Assembly (NCBI GenBank): GCA_026705565.1
Contig: JAPPAJ010000182.1
Location: 1 to 37,769 of the forward strand
Reading direction: 5' to 3'
Length of the DNA: 37,769 bases
Source: Caldilineaceae bacterium
GTDB taxonomy: Bacteria; Chloroflexota; Anaerolineae; Caldilineales; Caldilineaceae
Below, piece after piece: positions 15,949-24,159 of this stretch (its first letter is position 1; the number at the start of each line of letters is the position of its first letter). The translations under genes were made by a program, and so were the position numbers. The notes under the pieces were generated by a model that saw only the letters and a list, made by a program, of their open reading frames with translations, was not told where the DNA came from and did no database searches.

Positions 15949-16044
15949 CTTCCTCGCGGCCGGGTTCGGGCAGGTCGTACAGGAGCGCATGAAGGTTTCG
16001 CCGGACCCGGTTCCAGTCAGTCCCCCGAAAGGAGACCTTGCTCC

Positions 16045-17046
16045 ATGTCTTTTACCCCTGCTTCCAATCGCTACGACAGCATGGTCTACCGCCGCTGCGG
16101 CCGCAGCGGCTTGCTGCTGCCGGCCGTCTCGTTGGGTCTGTGGAACAACTTCGGAACGCACCACTCCCACGAGAATGCCCGAAGTCTGGTGCACACGGCC
16201 TTCGACTTGGGCATCACCCACTTCGACTTGGCCAACAACTACGGCCCGCCCCCCGGCGCGGCGGAGGCAACATTCGGTCGCATCCTGGCCCAAGACTTGG
16301 GCCCCTGGCGCGATGAACTGATTATCTCCACCAAGGCCGGCTATGAAATGTGGCCTGGGCCCTACGGCAATTTCGGCTCGCGCAAGTACATGCTGGCCAG
16401 CCTCGACCAAAGCCTGCATAGGATGGGACTTGACTACGTTGACATCTTCTACAGTCACCGCATGGACCCCGGCACTCCACTGGCCGAGACCATGGGCGCC
16501 CTGGACACTGCCGTCCGCAGCGGCAGGGCCCTGTATGCCGGCATTTCCAATTACGACGCACAGCACACGCGGGAAGCCGCCCGCATCCTCCGGGAACTGG
16601 GCACTCCCTGACTGATTCACCAACCTCCGTACAACATGCTGCGCCGGGACTACGAAACGGGCGGGGCGTTCGATGCCATGGCCGAGGAAGGCATCGGCTG
16701 CATTGCCTTCTCGCCGCTCAGCCAGGGGATGCTGACCAGCAAGTACCTGGACGGCATCCCGAACGATTCACGGGCTGCCGATCCCCACTCCACCCTGACC
16801 CCGGAACGCATCACCGACAAGACCGTGGCCGTCCTGCGCGACCTGAACGCCCTCGCCGCCAACCGCGGCCAGTCCCTGGCCCAGATGGCGCTGACCTGGG
16901 TTCTGCGGCAACCGGTTGTCTGTTCGGTCCTGACCGGAGCCAGCCGCCCGGATCAGCTGCACCACAACGTTGCGGCCCTCCGGAACCTGGAGTTCACCCC
17001 GGACGCACTAGAGGCAATCGACCGCGTGCTGGCAGCCCCCGCGTAA
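16045..17046 (+). pseudogene. YghZ-type aldo/keto reductase interrupted by one in-frame TGA
   Basis: Read as one frame this is a 333-residue aldo/keto reductase close to the L-glyceraldehyde 3-phosphate reductase group. Catalytic residues are present: Asp and Tyr in FDLANNYGPPPGAAE, Lys in ISTKAGYEMWPGPYG, and His in DIFYSHRMDPGTPL. A TGA at 16609-16611 falls between LRELGTP and LIHQPPYNMLRR. The downstream 144 codons are in the same frame and fully conserved in style (FSPLSQGMLTSKYL, ALTWVLRQPVVCSVLTGAS). A good ribosome site (AGGAGA) lies before the ATG at 16045. A single base change from a cysteine codon (TGC or TGT) would give this. It may be a fresh nonsense mutation, an assembly error, or recoding, which is least likely because TGA ends other genes here. 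Confidence 0.85.
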
Positions 17047-17057
17047 CAAGTGAATGT

Positions 17058-17080
17058 GGCCGGTCATGACGACCTCGGCC
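17058..17080. terminator. Possible bidirectional hairpin between convergent genes
   Basis: GGCCGGTC (17058-17065), a five-base loop ATGAC, then GACC, TC and GGCC (to 17080) form an 8-bp stem with a two-base bulge. It sits between the aldo/keto reductase stop (17046) and the upp stop (17090) on opposite strands. No T tract is present, so termination is only suggested. Confidence 0.35.
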
Positions 17081-17089
17081 AGACAACCC

Positions 17090-17734
17090 CTACCCCGTCC
17101 GGAACTGGCGGTCGCCGGCATCGCCCAGGCCCGGCCAGATATAGCCGTTGGGCAGATCATCGGCATCGCCCGTCAGTCGTTCATCCAAGGCACCGATGTG
17201 GAGATCCGTGTCGGGATGGCTCCGCTCCACGGCCGCGATGCCTTCGGGCGCAGCCACCAAGCCCAAATAGCACAGATTCCGCACCCCCTCCTCCTTCAGC
17301 GTCGCCAGGGCCGCGCACAGGGATCCGCCGGTCGCCAGCATTGGATCCAGGACCAGGCACAGGTCGGTCGTTTCGGGAGATGTGATCTTCCTGTAGTACG
17401 CACGGGGCTCCAAGGATTCCTCGTCCCGTTCCAGGCCAATCAGCCAGGTGTTGGCATCGGGCAGAAGGGCTAGGGCCCCGGGCAGCATGCCCAGCCCTGC
17501 GCGCAGAATGGGCACCAGCGAGATTTGCGTCCGACACACCGGTGCATCGGACATCGTGGTCAGCGGCGTGGCCACCACTGTCGATGCGAGCGGCAGATCG
17601 CGGGTTGCCTCCACCGCCAGCATCATGGCAATTTCCTGCACCAGCTGGCGGAACACCGGCGGCGGTGTGCCAACGTCCCGCAGACGGGTCAACTTGTGCT
17701 GAACCAGCGGGTGGCCGGAAAGACGAACCGCCAT
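17090..17734 (-). CDS. upp: Uracil phosphoribosyltransferase
   Basis: A 214-residue phosphoribosyltransferase that salvages uracil to UMP with PRPP. The N-terminus HPLVQHKLTRLRDVGTPPPVFRQL is characteristic of Upp. The core shows ISLVPILRAGLGMLPG, a PRPP-binding loop in LVLDPMLATGGSLCAAL, and the uracil-binding C-terminal region DERLTGDADDLPNGYIWPGLGDAGDR. The start at 17734 is where homology begins; the frame is open to 17890 but that stretch overlaps the upstream gene. It follows the DksA-like gene by 41 nt on the same strand, so they may be co-transcribed. Confidence 0.95.
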   Translation of the reverse strand: MAVRLSGHPLVQHKLTRLRDVGTPPPVFRQLVQEIAMMLAVEATRDLPLASTVVATPLTTMSDAPVCRTQISLVPILRAGLGMLPGALALLPDANTWLIGLERDEESLEPRAYYRKITSPETTDLCLVLDPMLATGGSLCAALATLKEEGVRNLCYLGLVAAPEGIAAVERSHPDTDLHIGALDERLTGDADDLPNGYIWPGLGDAGDRQFRTG

Positions 17735-17775
17735 GCGCCTTGGGTGAATTGTCGGTCCGGCAACCTGGGAGAGGT

Positions 17776-18420
17776 TCAGAACCGACGGACGGGGGATCGT
17801 TCCACCAGCTCCTGGCAGCGGATGCAGTACTTGGCATCCGGAATGGCCTGGAGGCGTTCCGGATTGATGTCCTCCCGGCACCGCTTGCACTTGCCGTATT
17901 CGCCGGACTCCACCGATTGCAGCGCATCCAGGAACTGGCGCTCGCGGGTTTCGAGCATCTGAATCAACGAGATGTTCTTGGTGCGTTCGGCCACCTCGAC
18001 ATCGCCTTCCTCGGGATCGATGTCCACTTCGCCTTCGAAGGTGGAGCGCAGATTGGCAAGTTCGGACTGAACCCGTTCCAACTCCGCCTGCAGGGCCCTG
18101 CGGTTCTGCGCCTTGGTGAGCTTGCGCACGACCGGTTGTCCAGTGGCTGCGGAGGCGGAAGCCTTGGCCTTGACCGACTTTGTCCTGGTTTTGGCGACGG
18201 AGGTTCTCTTCCTGGCTCCGTCCTTGGTCTTTCCACCGGATACGGATGACTTCCTGGACGACACCTTGGCCTTGGCTTCATTCCCGGTACCCTTGGCGGC
18301 ACGGCGCGTGCGGGATCCCGCGGTCCGTTTCCGGGCCGCCTTCGGTTTGGCCTCCAGAGCGGCTGTGTCGACTGTGGCTTCGGTATCCGGGCGCGCTGCG
18401 GTGTTGTCGGTGTCGGCCAT
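17776..18420 (-). CDS. DksA/TraR-type zinc-finger protein with a long basic N-terminal tail
   Basis: A 214-residue protein. Residues 1 to about 105 form a low-complexity tail rich in Lys, Ala, Ser, Thr and Arg (ARKRTAGSRTRRAAKG, SVAKTRTKSVKAKASA), resembling histone H1-like tails. The C-terminal part is the DksA/TraR region: a coiled coil (RRALQAELERVQSELANL), an acidic stretch with EVDIDPEEGD, then a four-cysteine zinc finger CKRC...CIRC after YGK. DksA-type proteins bind RNA polymerase through the secondary channel and modulate initiation. The tail could bind nucleic acid; this is inference. The DxxDxA tip motif of classical DksA is not evident, so this is a divergent family member. The start MADTDN (18420) is preferred to the one at 18468. 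Confidence 0.85.
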   Translation of the reverse strand: MADTDNTAARPDTEATVDTAALEAKPKAARKRTAGSRTRRAAKGTGNEAKAKVSSRKSSVSGGKTKDGARKRTSVAKTRTKSVKAKASASAATGQPVVRKLTKAQNRRALQAELERVQSELANLRSTFEGEVDIDPEEGDVEVAERTKNISLIQMLETRERQFLDALQSVESGEYGKCKRCREDINPERLQAIPDAKYCIRCQELVERSPVRRF

Positions 18421-18520
18421 TTTTGCTGCCTGTTGGGGAGCGTACGGGACGGCCCTTCGCTGATTCAAGGGTGTTCCGCAAAAAATTGAGCGCGGAATAT
18501 ACCAGCATCGTGGCCCACGG

Positions 18521-18736
18521 TCAATTCAACGCTCGGGCCAGATCCGACTCCGCTGTGCGCAGACGGTACACCAGATGGCCGTCCCCCCATGTCCACCAGG
18601 CCGGTTCTGCCTGCGCACACCTCTTGACGGCATGGCGGCGGCTCCGGGGATGGAAATGGCAGCCGGGTGGCGGACAGGCCGGGTCGGCCACAGCGCCCTC
18701 CAACACAATGCGCGTGCGGCCGGTCCGTGCCTGCAA
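18521..18736 (-). pseudogene. Fragment matching only the C-terminal oligo_HPY tail of an Opp/Dpp ABC ATPase
   Basis: A 71-codon frame beginning with TTG two codons after the stop of the solute-binding protein, in the same reading frame. It contains IVLEGAVADPACPPPGCHFHPR, then RCAQAEPAWWTWGDGHLVYRLR. This matches the extreme C-terminus of oligopeptide/dipeptide ABC ATPases (PPxGCxFHPRCP...C...P...GH). No Walker A, signature or Walker B motif exists upstream, because that space is the binding-protein gene. It is most simply the tail left when a deletion removed the permease and ATPase genes of this operon. A stand-alone small protein, or a binding protein extended by read-through of TGA, is possible but less likely. 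Confidence 0.6.
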
Positions 18737-18739
18737 AAC

Positions 18740-20767
18740 TCAACTCTTGAAGAAGAACTGTTCCGGGTTGACCGGGACTGCACGAATGACGCTGAAGCCC
18801 CAGACACCGTCGTCGGGGAAGTTGGTGAAGTTCTGCTTCATCACGACCGGCTTGGGAATGCCAACCGTGCCGAAGCCGGGCAGGTAGTCGTAGAACCAGT
18901 CCCACAGCTCGCGGGCGATGGCCACATGCTCCTCGTCGGTCAGAGAACCGATCATGTCCTGCCACCGGGCATTCACATACTTGACCTCTTCGGGCGGTTC
19001 CTCGGCGAGTTCGTTGTCCGTGTCGCCGTTGAACCACAGCTGCCAGGCCCGGCCCCAGCGCACGTTGCCATGGCTGGGGTGGTTCAGGCGCGAGGTCCAG
19101 ACCCAGGTGATGTCCGAGATGTCGCCTTCCCAGCCGGACATCTCGACATCGTTGGCGGCCACGAGCTCGTTGAGCAGGGACCGGTTAATCGGCTCGAGGA
19201 TGGCTTCCAGGCCGACATTCCGCCACTGTGCGGCGGCCAGTTCGAAGACATCGACCACATCGGCCTGCTCGGTGTCCAGCTGGCAAAGCCAGGAAACCCT
19301 GGCACCATCCGGATGGAGACGGTAGCCGTCGGCGTCCCGCTGGTCGTATCCGGCCTCGTCCAGCAGCTGGTTGGCCATGTCCGGATCGTGCTGCGCCCAA
19401 TGGCCCTCGTCCCCTTCCCGGTAGTACTTGGAGCTCGGCCAGACCGCCCACTGGCGCGGTTCGCCCAGGCCGAAGTAGACGGTGTTGTTGATGTCGCTCC
19501 GGTCCAGGGCCACGGACAGGGCGTGGCGCACGTCCTTGTTCCGGAAGAAGGCCCGGAGGTTGGCATCCTTGGCCGTGTGGTTGGGCACGATCACGATCTT
19601 GCCGGGGAACGTGGAACTCCACATCTTGATCTTGATGCCGGCCGAGTCGATGTTCTGCCCGTACAGCCCCATGTCCTTGAGCTGGGCCTGCCGGCCGCAG
19701 AAGGTCAGTTCACCGGCAATCAGCCTGGCCAGCAAGACCTCGCGGTCGCTGATGATGTGGATCAGCGTTGAATCGATGTATGGAAGCTGGTTGCCTTCCG
19801 TATCCACCTTCCAGTAGTACGGATTCCGTTCGTAGGTGTGGTGGTCGGGGGCATCGTCGACGCGGATGAACGCGGTCATGCCCGGCAGACCGACCTGGGC
19901 CGGGATGGTGGATCCGACGCGGCACCGGTCGCGCAACAGTTGATCCCAGGTCTCGAAGCCGGCATCCTCAACCATCCTGGCCAGGTCGTTCCTGTCGGCG
20001 TACTTCGGGTGGAACTGCTTGGCGTAGTTGGAGGGCTGCCACAACCCGCCCTGCGATCCGGCATAGAACGTCTGGTGCAGGATGATGAGAGGATAGGGCC
20101 GATCAAAGATCAGGCGGATCGTGTACTGGTCCACCTTCTCCATGGTCAGGTGCTTGCGGTTGGCGCCGGAACCGGTGCTCCAAGTGCCGGGCGGGCCACC
20201 GGGGGCGAATTCCGCGTTGTTCCAAAGATCCTCCCAGGCGAAGATGAAATCATCCGCAGTGAAGGGATCGCCGTTGGACCACCTGAGGCCCTGGCGCAGG
20301 TGCAGCACCTGGGTCTTGCCGCCGTCGCTGAACTCCCAGCTTTCGGCGAGGCCGCCGCGGATGCTGCTGAAGTCCTCGTCGATGCGCAGGATGAGTTCGG
20401 TCCCCATCACGGCCTGGGGATCGCCGAAGAGCTGGTTGGCGTTGCCAATGGCCACCACGGACTGGCCGCCATATTCGCCAACCGCGTCCCTGGGCACAAT
20501 CACCTCCGGATTGGGTGGCAGACGTTCCTCGACCGGGGGCAGTTCACCGGCCGCGACCCTCTCCGCCAGCATCGGCGCTTCGCCGAACCGGCTGCCCATG
20601 CCGACGGTGGGGGCATCTTCCGCGGACACAGCATCCGGCGCATCCGCTTCGGTTCTCGATCTGGCTCTTGAACAGGCGGTGACGGCCAACGCCGCCGAAG
20701 CCACGGCGGCGCCCTTGAGAAAGGCACGCCGCTCCATTCTTGTCCAATCTGCCATCACAACTCCCAA
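18740..20767 (-). CDS. ABC transporter solute-binding lipoprotein, family 5 (peptide/opine/nickel type), Tat-exported
   Basis: A 675-residue extracellular solute-binding protein. The N-terminus has a twin-arginine motif (ERRAFLKGAAVASAALAV) ending in the lipobox-like AVTAC, so it is exported folded and lipid-anchored. SBP_bac_5 blocks include LAESWEFSDGGKTQVLHLRQGLRWSNGDPFTADDFIFAWED, YTIRLIFDRPYPLI, DVRHALSVALDRSDIN and LLDEAGYDQRDADGYRL. It is longer than typical members (~530 residues) because of insertions common in large Tat-type family-5 proteins of Chloroflexota and related phyla. The start is the GTG/ATG cluster near 20755-20767. No permease or ATPase gene follows, only an ATPase tail fragment. 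The oppB/oppC pair at the right edge of the window may serve it, but that is unproven. Confidence 0.92.
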   Translation of the reverse strand: MGVVMADWTRMERRAFLKGAAVASAALAVTACSRARSRTEADAPDAVSAEDAPTVGMGSRFGEAPMLAERVAAGELPPVEERLPPNPEVIVPRDAVGEYGGQSVVAIGNANQLFGDPQAVMGTELILRIDEDFSSIRGGLAESWEFSDGGKTQVLHLRQGLRWSNGDPFTADDFIFAWEDLWNNAEFAPGGPPGTWSTGSGANRKHLTMEKVDQYTIRLIFDRPYPLIILHQTFYAGSQGGLWQPSNYAKQFHPKYADRNDLARMVEDAGFETWDQLLRDRCRVGSTIPAQVGLPGMTAFIRVDDAPDHHTYERNPYYWKVDTEGNQLPYIDSTLIHIISDREVLLARLIAGELTFCGRQAQLKDMGLYGQNIDSAGIKIKMWSSTFPGKIVIVPNHTAKDANLRAFFRNKDVRHALSVALDRSDINNTVYFGLGEPRQWAVWPSSKYYREGDEGHWAQHDPDMANQLLDEAGYDQRDADGYRLHPDGARVSWLCQLDTEQADVVDVFELAAAQWRNVGLEAILEPINRSLLNELVAANDVEMSGWEGDISDITWVWTSRLNHPSHGNVRWGRAWQLWFNGDTDNELAEEPPEEVKYVNARWQDMIGSLTDEEHVAIARELWDWFYDYLPGFGTVGIPKPVVMKQNFTNFPDDGVWGFSVIRAVPVNPEQFFFKS

Positions 20768-20811
20768 ATCGCATCAATACCCAAAACCGGCTTGAGTGAC
20801 CTCCCAGCCGG

Positions 20812-21366
20812 CTACACCATCGTCTCCCCGTCCGCGGCAGCCTGGTCGACACACCAGTCGGGTACCGAGAAATGGACGGCGGCCACGGTCAGCATCACGA
20901 ACTCGAACATGCCCTTCCAGTACTCGAACTGCGTATGGGACGAGCCCTGGAAGGTTACGGTGTAGAAGTCCTGGCCACAGATGAACATGCGGGCCTGCCG
21001 CTCACACAGGGAATCGTCCAGACGCAGCCGGCACAGATACTCGACGCCCCAGTCCCCGATTTCATCGTCCTCCAACTGACGCCAAGTCAGCACCTGACAG
21101 TCGTCGAGCGACACCAGGCCTTCGCGGATGCCGTCCAGCAGGACCTGCTCCTCGCCATCGGCCAGCGGTTGCTGCAAATCCCGCACCTCCACCCTGATCA
21201 TGGTCAGGGGATCGTCCGGACGGGGCCACAGGGTGACCGCGGGGGAAGGCCCCGCATCCTCCTCCAGATGCCATTCCGCGGGCCTCCAGAAGGAAAGCTT
21301 GCCCAGAGCGTCGTTGTAGAGGGAAACACTCCGGAATCTGGGACGCGGACAGTCGTCCGGCAACAT
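20812..21366 (-). CDS. Hypothetical cytosolic protein of about 184 residues
   Basis: Not confidently recognised. The preferred start MLPDDCPRPRFRSVSLYND (21366) gives 184 residues with no signal peptide or membrane segment. The pattern FRSVSLYNDALGKLSFWRPAEWH, then VTLWPRPDDPLTMIRVEVRDL and YTVTFQGSSHTQFEYWKGMFEFVMLTV resembles small beta-rich LpqN/DcrB/PsbP-like folds that describe peptide or lipid-binding proteins, usually exported. The absence of an export signal argues against strict membership. The frame stays open to 21489 but that part overlaps the tRNA gene. It ends 44 nt before the solute-binding gene on the same strand, so the two are likely co-transcribed. Confidence 0.6.
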   Translation of the reverse strand: MLPDDCPRPRFRSVSLYNDALGKLSFWRPAEWHLEEDAGPSPAVTLWPRPDDPLTMIRVEVRDLQQPLADGEEQVLLDGIREGLVSLDDCQVLTWRQLEDDEIGDWGVEYLCRLRLDDSLCERQARMFICGQDFYTVTFQGSSHTQFEYWKGMFEFVMLTVAAVHFSVPDWCVDQAAADGETMV

Positions 21367-21481
21367 CAGCCGCAGCTCCCTGTCACTCGCTCGGCGCGCA
21401 GCATTGCCATGGTCATATTCGCTTGTCTGCCTGGAAGATTTTCCCGCGGGCGCGTGGACCCCCGGCGGAAGAAGGGGAGAA

Positions 21482-21555
21482 TGACCCACCAGGGACTCGA
21501 ACCCCGAACCCAGTGATTAAGAGTCACTTGCTCTGCCAAATTGAGCTAGTGGGCC
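21482..21555 (-). tRNA. tRNA-Lys (CTT anticodon)
   Basis: A complete 74-nt cloverleaf on the reverse strand. The acceptor arm GGCCCAC pairs with GTGGGTC (one G-U), the D arm is GCTC/GAGC, and the anticodon arm is AGTGA-CTCTTAA-TCACT with CTT in the loop. The T arm is CGGGG-TTCGAGT-CCCTG. The discriminator base is A and CCA is not encoded, so it must be added after transcription. It reads AAG lysine codons. Confidence 0.95.
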
Positions 21556-21677
21556 ATACTGAGTGATTCAGACTAACACCGCCTTGGATTCCGAGTCAAT
21601 TCCAGCCCATTTTAGGCCATGACCCGTTGGCCCACAGCAACAGGATCAACCCACCCACGCTTGGGAGCTTGTGTTCG

Positions 21678-22643
21678 ATGAATCCCGACCGACGGCCACC
21701 AGCCGGCAATCCCTGGGCAGAGATCTTGAAAGGACGCAGATTCCTGGTCCTGGACGGCGGCCTGGCGAGCGAAGTCGAGCGACGGGGTGTCGTGATCACC
21801 GGCGACCCGTTGTGGTCCGCGCGCCTGCTGCTGGACAATCCATCCCTGCTGGAAGACATTCACCTGGCATATGCGCGGGCCGGTGCCGACATCCTGACCA
21901 CGGCCACCTATCAAGCCTCGCTCCCCGGGTTGGCCGCGGCGGGGTTGTCCGCCATCGAGAGTCGTGCCGTCCTGACCAAGGCCGTGCATCTGGCACAACG
22001 GGTTGGTGCACGGTGGGCCCAGGCCTGCGGAGTCAAACCGCCCTTGGTGGCTGCCTCCATGGGGCCATACGGGGCCTATCTGGCCGACGGGTCCGAGTAC
22101 ACGGGAGCCTACACCCAGGACAAAGCAACCCTGAGGGCCTTCCACGAGAAGCGGATGGCCGTGTTGGTGGATGCCGGCACCGACCTTCTGGCCTGCGAGG
22201 CCATTCCCAGCCTGGCGGAAGGCGAGGTCCTGTTGGAACTGCTAGGTGCCTACCCGCACCTGCCGTGCTGGATCTCGTTCACCTGCCGCGACGCGCTGCA
22301 CGTGTCCCACGGCGAACCGGTGGCTGCCTGCCTGTCCATGGGCGCGGACTGCCCCCATGTGATGACTGGGGTCAACTGCCTCCATCCGCGCCTGGTCACA
22401 CCCCTGATGGCAGCGGTCCCAGACTCCGGTGGCGCGGCGACCCAGGTTGTGTATGCCAACCGGGGTGATACGTGGATCGCGGAAAGTGGTACCTGGGACA
22501 CGAGCACGGGTTTGGATGACGAGGCCTACGCGGCGTGCGCTGTGGATTGGGCACAACTGGGAGCACTTCTGATTGGCGGTTGCTGCCGAACCACCCCGTC
22601 CACCACAGCACACTTAGTCTCGCTGTCCACTGCCAACGCGTAG
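21678..22643 (+). CDS. mmuM: Homocysteine S-methyltransferase
   Basis: A 321-residue zinc-dependent methyltransferase of the MmuM type, which makes methionine from homocysteine with S-methylmethionine or SAM as donor. The N-terminal barrel opens with LVLDGGLASEVERRG. The zinc ligands are seen as one cysteine in TGVNCLHP and the pair in GGCCRTTP near the C-terminus. The conserved GADILTTATYQAS and ASMGPYGAYLADGSEYTG blocks are present. The ATG at 21678 follows the conserved start; the frame is open from 21627. It lies downstream of, and divergent to, tRNA-Lys. The reaction direction and exact methyl donor are inferred from the family. Confidence 0.92.
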   Translation: MNPDRRPPAGNPWAEILKGRRFLVLDGGLASEVERRGVVITGDPLWSARLLLDNPSLLEDIHLAYARAGADILTTATYQASLPGLAAAGLSAIESRAVLTKAVHLAQRVGARWAQACGVKPPLVAASMGPYGAYLADGSEYTGAYTQDKATLRAFHEKRMAVLVDAGTDLLACEAIPSLAEGEVLLELLGAYPHLPCWISFTCRDALHVSHGEPVAACLSMGADCPHVMTGVNCLHPRLVTPLMAAVPDSGGAATQVVYANRGDTWIAESGTWDTSTGLDDEAYAACAVDWAQLGALLIGGCCRTTPSTTAHLVSLSTANA

Positions 22644-22723
22644 GATCCACTGCACTGCGATCCCGAACCGATCGGTGGTCAGTCTCTGCGAATATTTACC
22701 CAATAGCCCACTTCGCTTCAGTT

Positions 22724-22752
22724 TCGAAGCTCAATGATTTATTGAGCTTCGA
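22724..22752. terminator. Perfect 12-bp hairpin between convergent mmuM and mrr
   Basis: TCGAAGCTCAAT (22724-22735), loop GATTT, then ATTGAGCTTCGA (22741-22752). It lies between the convergent genes mmuM and mrr and marks the point where base composition drops. No strong T tract follows on either strand, so besides a bidirectional terminator it could mark the edge of an insertion. Confidence 0.55.
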
Positions 22753-22881
22753 CCAAGTCAGGCAACAAGCAGTAAGGTCCAGTGCTTGGACCGCACTTCG
22801 GATTTTTGGGCTGGCTGCGAGCCGTTGTTGCTGTACGAGTTGGCGGGATGGAGAAACAGTGTGTCCCAATAGGTCCAGCGG

Positions 22882-23814
22882 CTATACCGGCCCTGATTCG
22901 AAATAGTCCTCGTCAATTCGCTGCAGTCGAAAGGTTTGGCGAGTGCGTACACCGATACCATATTGGACCATCAGACGGGCCAGTTCCTTGCCGTCAATCA
23001 AGATGATGCGCTTGGAACTCCGCTCCACGTAGGCCTTGGCTGACCTCGTGAAGTTAGCAGTCGTGACAAACACTCCCTTGGTTGAGTTTGCTACATCAAT
23101 GGCACCCACGAAATTGCGTACGTCGCTTTCACCAACGGTGTTGCCTTCGGCGTACTTCTTGGCTTGGACGTAGACCTCGTCCAAGCCAAGCGCATCCTCC
23201 TTGATAGTGCCATCAATCCCGCCGTCCCCCCACCGCCCGGTCACAGTACCTCTGGCGGCTTCGCCACCGCCATAGCCCATGGCAATCAGCAAATCGACGA
23301 CGACCTGTTCCAAGAAGCTTGGAGGAGACTTGTGCATGCGGTCCAGCAAGTCTGCCTGCAATTCACCATTCAAGCGTTGGAAGGCACTCTCCACCACTTC
23401 CTCCGATGTTGCTTCCGGGCCGGCTTTGGCCGAGGATGGACCTTCGTTGTTGACCGGAGCCTTGCTGTTGTTCTGCCATTGTTCGTAGGCAGGGAGGCTC
23501 TGAAGATACTCTAGATCGAGACGCGGCGGCGGATCCTTCAAAAGCTGTTTTCCTTCTGCCGTCAACAGAAAGACATCGCGCCCGCGCCGTATGGGCATCA
23601 CCAAGCCTGCCTGCAAGAGGTGCCGCATAGCCCAATACGTGTGGTGTTGGAGTTTCGTATAACGACCGCTCGGTTCCATCTCCTGCATGTCGTCCCGTGT
23701 GAGGCCTAGGGACTCAGCCAATCTCGCCCTCGTATCGACATAGCGCAGTCCCTTGCTGTTGGCCAATGCCTCGAGAATCGGCAACAGGAGAAACTGGACA
23801 TCAGGAACTGGCAT
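22882..23814 (-). CDS. mrr: Mrr-type restriction endonuclease (modified-DNA targeting)
   Basis: A 310-residue Mrr protein, normal length. The N-terminal winged-helix Mrr_N domain starts VPDVQFLLLPILEALAN and includes the ALLPILE-type helix, YWAMRHLLQAGLVMPIRRGRDVFLLTAEG. The C-terminal PD-(D/E)xK-like domain has GRWGDGGIDGTIKEDALGLDEVYVQAKKY with the catalytic D...QAK triad, then FVTTANFTRSAKAYVERSSKRIILIDGKELA. Mrr cleaves methylated foreign DNA and can be induced by stress. Purine-rich GAGGTGG lies before the ATG. It sits next to AbiEi/AbiEii in a stretch that looks less GC-rich than the flanks, consistent with a defence island. Confidence 0.93.
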   Translation of the reverse strand: MPVPDVQFLLLPILEALANSKGLRYVDTRARLAESLGLTRDDMQEMEPSGRYTKLQHHTYWAMRHLLQAGLVMPIRRGRDVFLLTAEGKQLLKDPPPRLDLEYLQSLPAYEQWQNNSKAPVNNEGPSSAKAGPEATSEEVVESAFQRLNGELQADLLDRMHKSPPSFLEQVVVDLLIAMGYGGGEAARGTVTGRWGDGGIDGTIKEDALGLDEVYVQAKKYAEGNTVGESDVRNFVGAIDVANSTKGVFVTTANFTRSAKAYVERSSKRIILIDGKELARLMVQYGIGVRTRQTFRLQRIDEDYFESGPV

Positions 23815-23872
23815 CGTCCCACCTCTGCACTTCTTGGGCCAGTCCGGCAGACCAGCGTGTCACTCTCACTAC

Positions 23873-23901
23873 TGTATACGGACTTCCCTCAGACGGAACA
23901 A
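23873..23901 (-). promoter_or_regulatory. Candidate sigma-70 promoter for mrr
   Basis: On the reverse strand TTGTTC (23896-23901) and TATACA (23873-23878) are separated by 17 bp, the ideal spacing; both boxes are imperfect. The -10 box is about 58 nt from the mrr start. The prediction is by pattern only. Confidence 0.35.
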
Positions 23902-24159
23902 CTGCCAGGTTGTCCTCCTATGCCTCGCGACTATTGCCTGACCACGCCTTCACCACGGCCCTGGCGATCTCGCTAGCCTCAGTTGCCACACAGAGTCCCC
24001 TGCACGGCCCCTCCGGACCGGATGCCGCATGTATTTTCAAGGCTTCCCGCCCCAACCGGACATTTGAAAAAGGCTCGTGGGAACCAATTCCTGTCATTCG
24101 AGCCCGATTGCACTCAGCAGGACAGCGCACATTGACCAGGAGCGCGCTATACAAACCGA
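23902..24159. other. Gap between abiEii and mrr, no convincing gene
   Basis: This stretch ends at the promoter region of mrr. A reverse frame (23918-24211) runs through it and includes LGREALKIHAASGPEG and EASEIARAVVKAW. It looks faintly protein-like but overlaps the end of abiEii, has no clear ribosome site, and I recognise no family. I leave it uncalled. No repeat or tRNA is seen here. Confidence 0.4.

Noticed and set aside
16609-16660. Selenocysteine insertion signal after the TGA in the aldo/keto reductase
   Set aside because: Only a weak CGTA...TACG pairing is present, not the compact stem-loop expected for a bacterial SECIS, and TGA is used as a normal stop in several genes here.
18575-19771. 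Forward frame of 398 codons opposite the solute-binding gene
   Set aside because: The reverse-strand SBP_bac_5 protein explains the open frame; the forward translation has no known domains.
21482-21555. tRNA-Lys as an integration site for the neighbouring accessory island
   Set aside because: No copy of the tRNA 3' end was found downstream and no integrase gene is present; mmuM, a housekeeping gene, lies between the tRNA and the island.
21556-21677. SAM or other methionine riboswitch ahead of mmuM
   Set aside because: The 122 bases between tRNA-Lys and mmuM do not show the conserved core of a SAM riboswitch that I could recognise.
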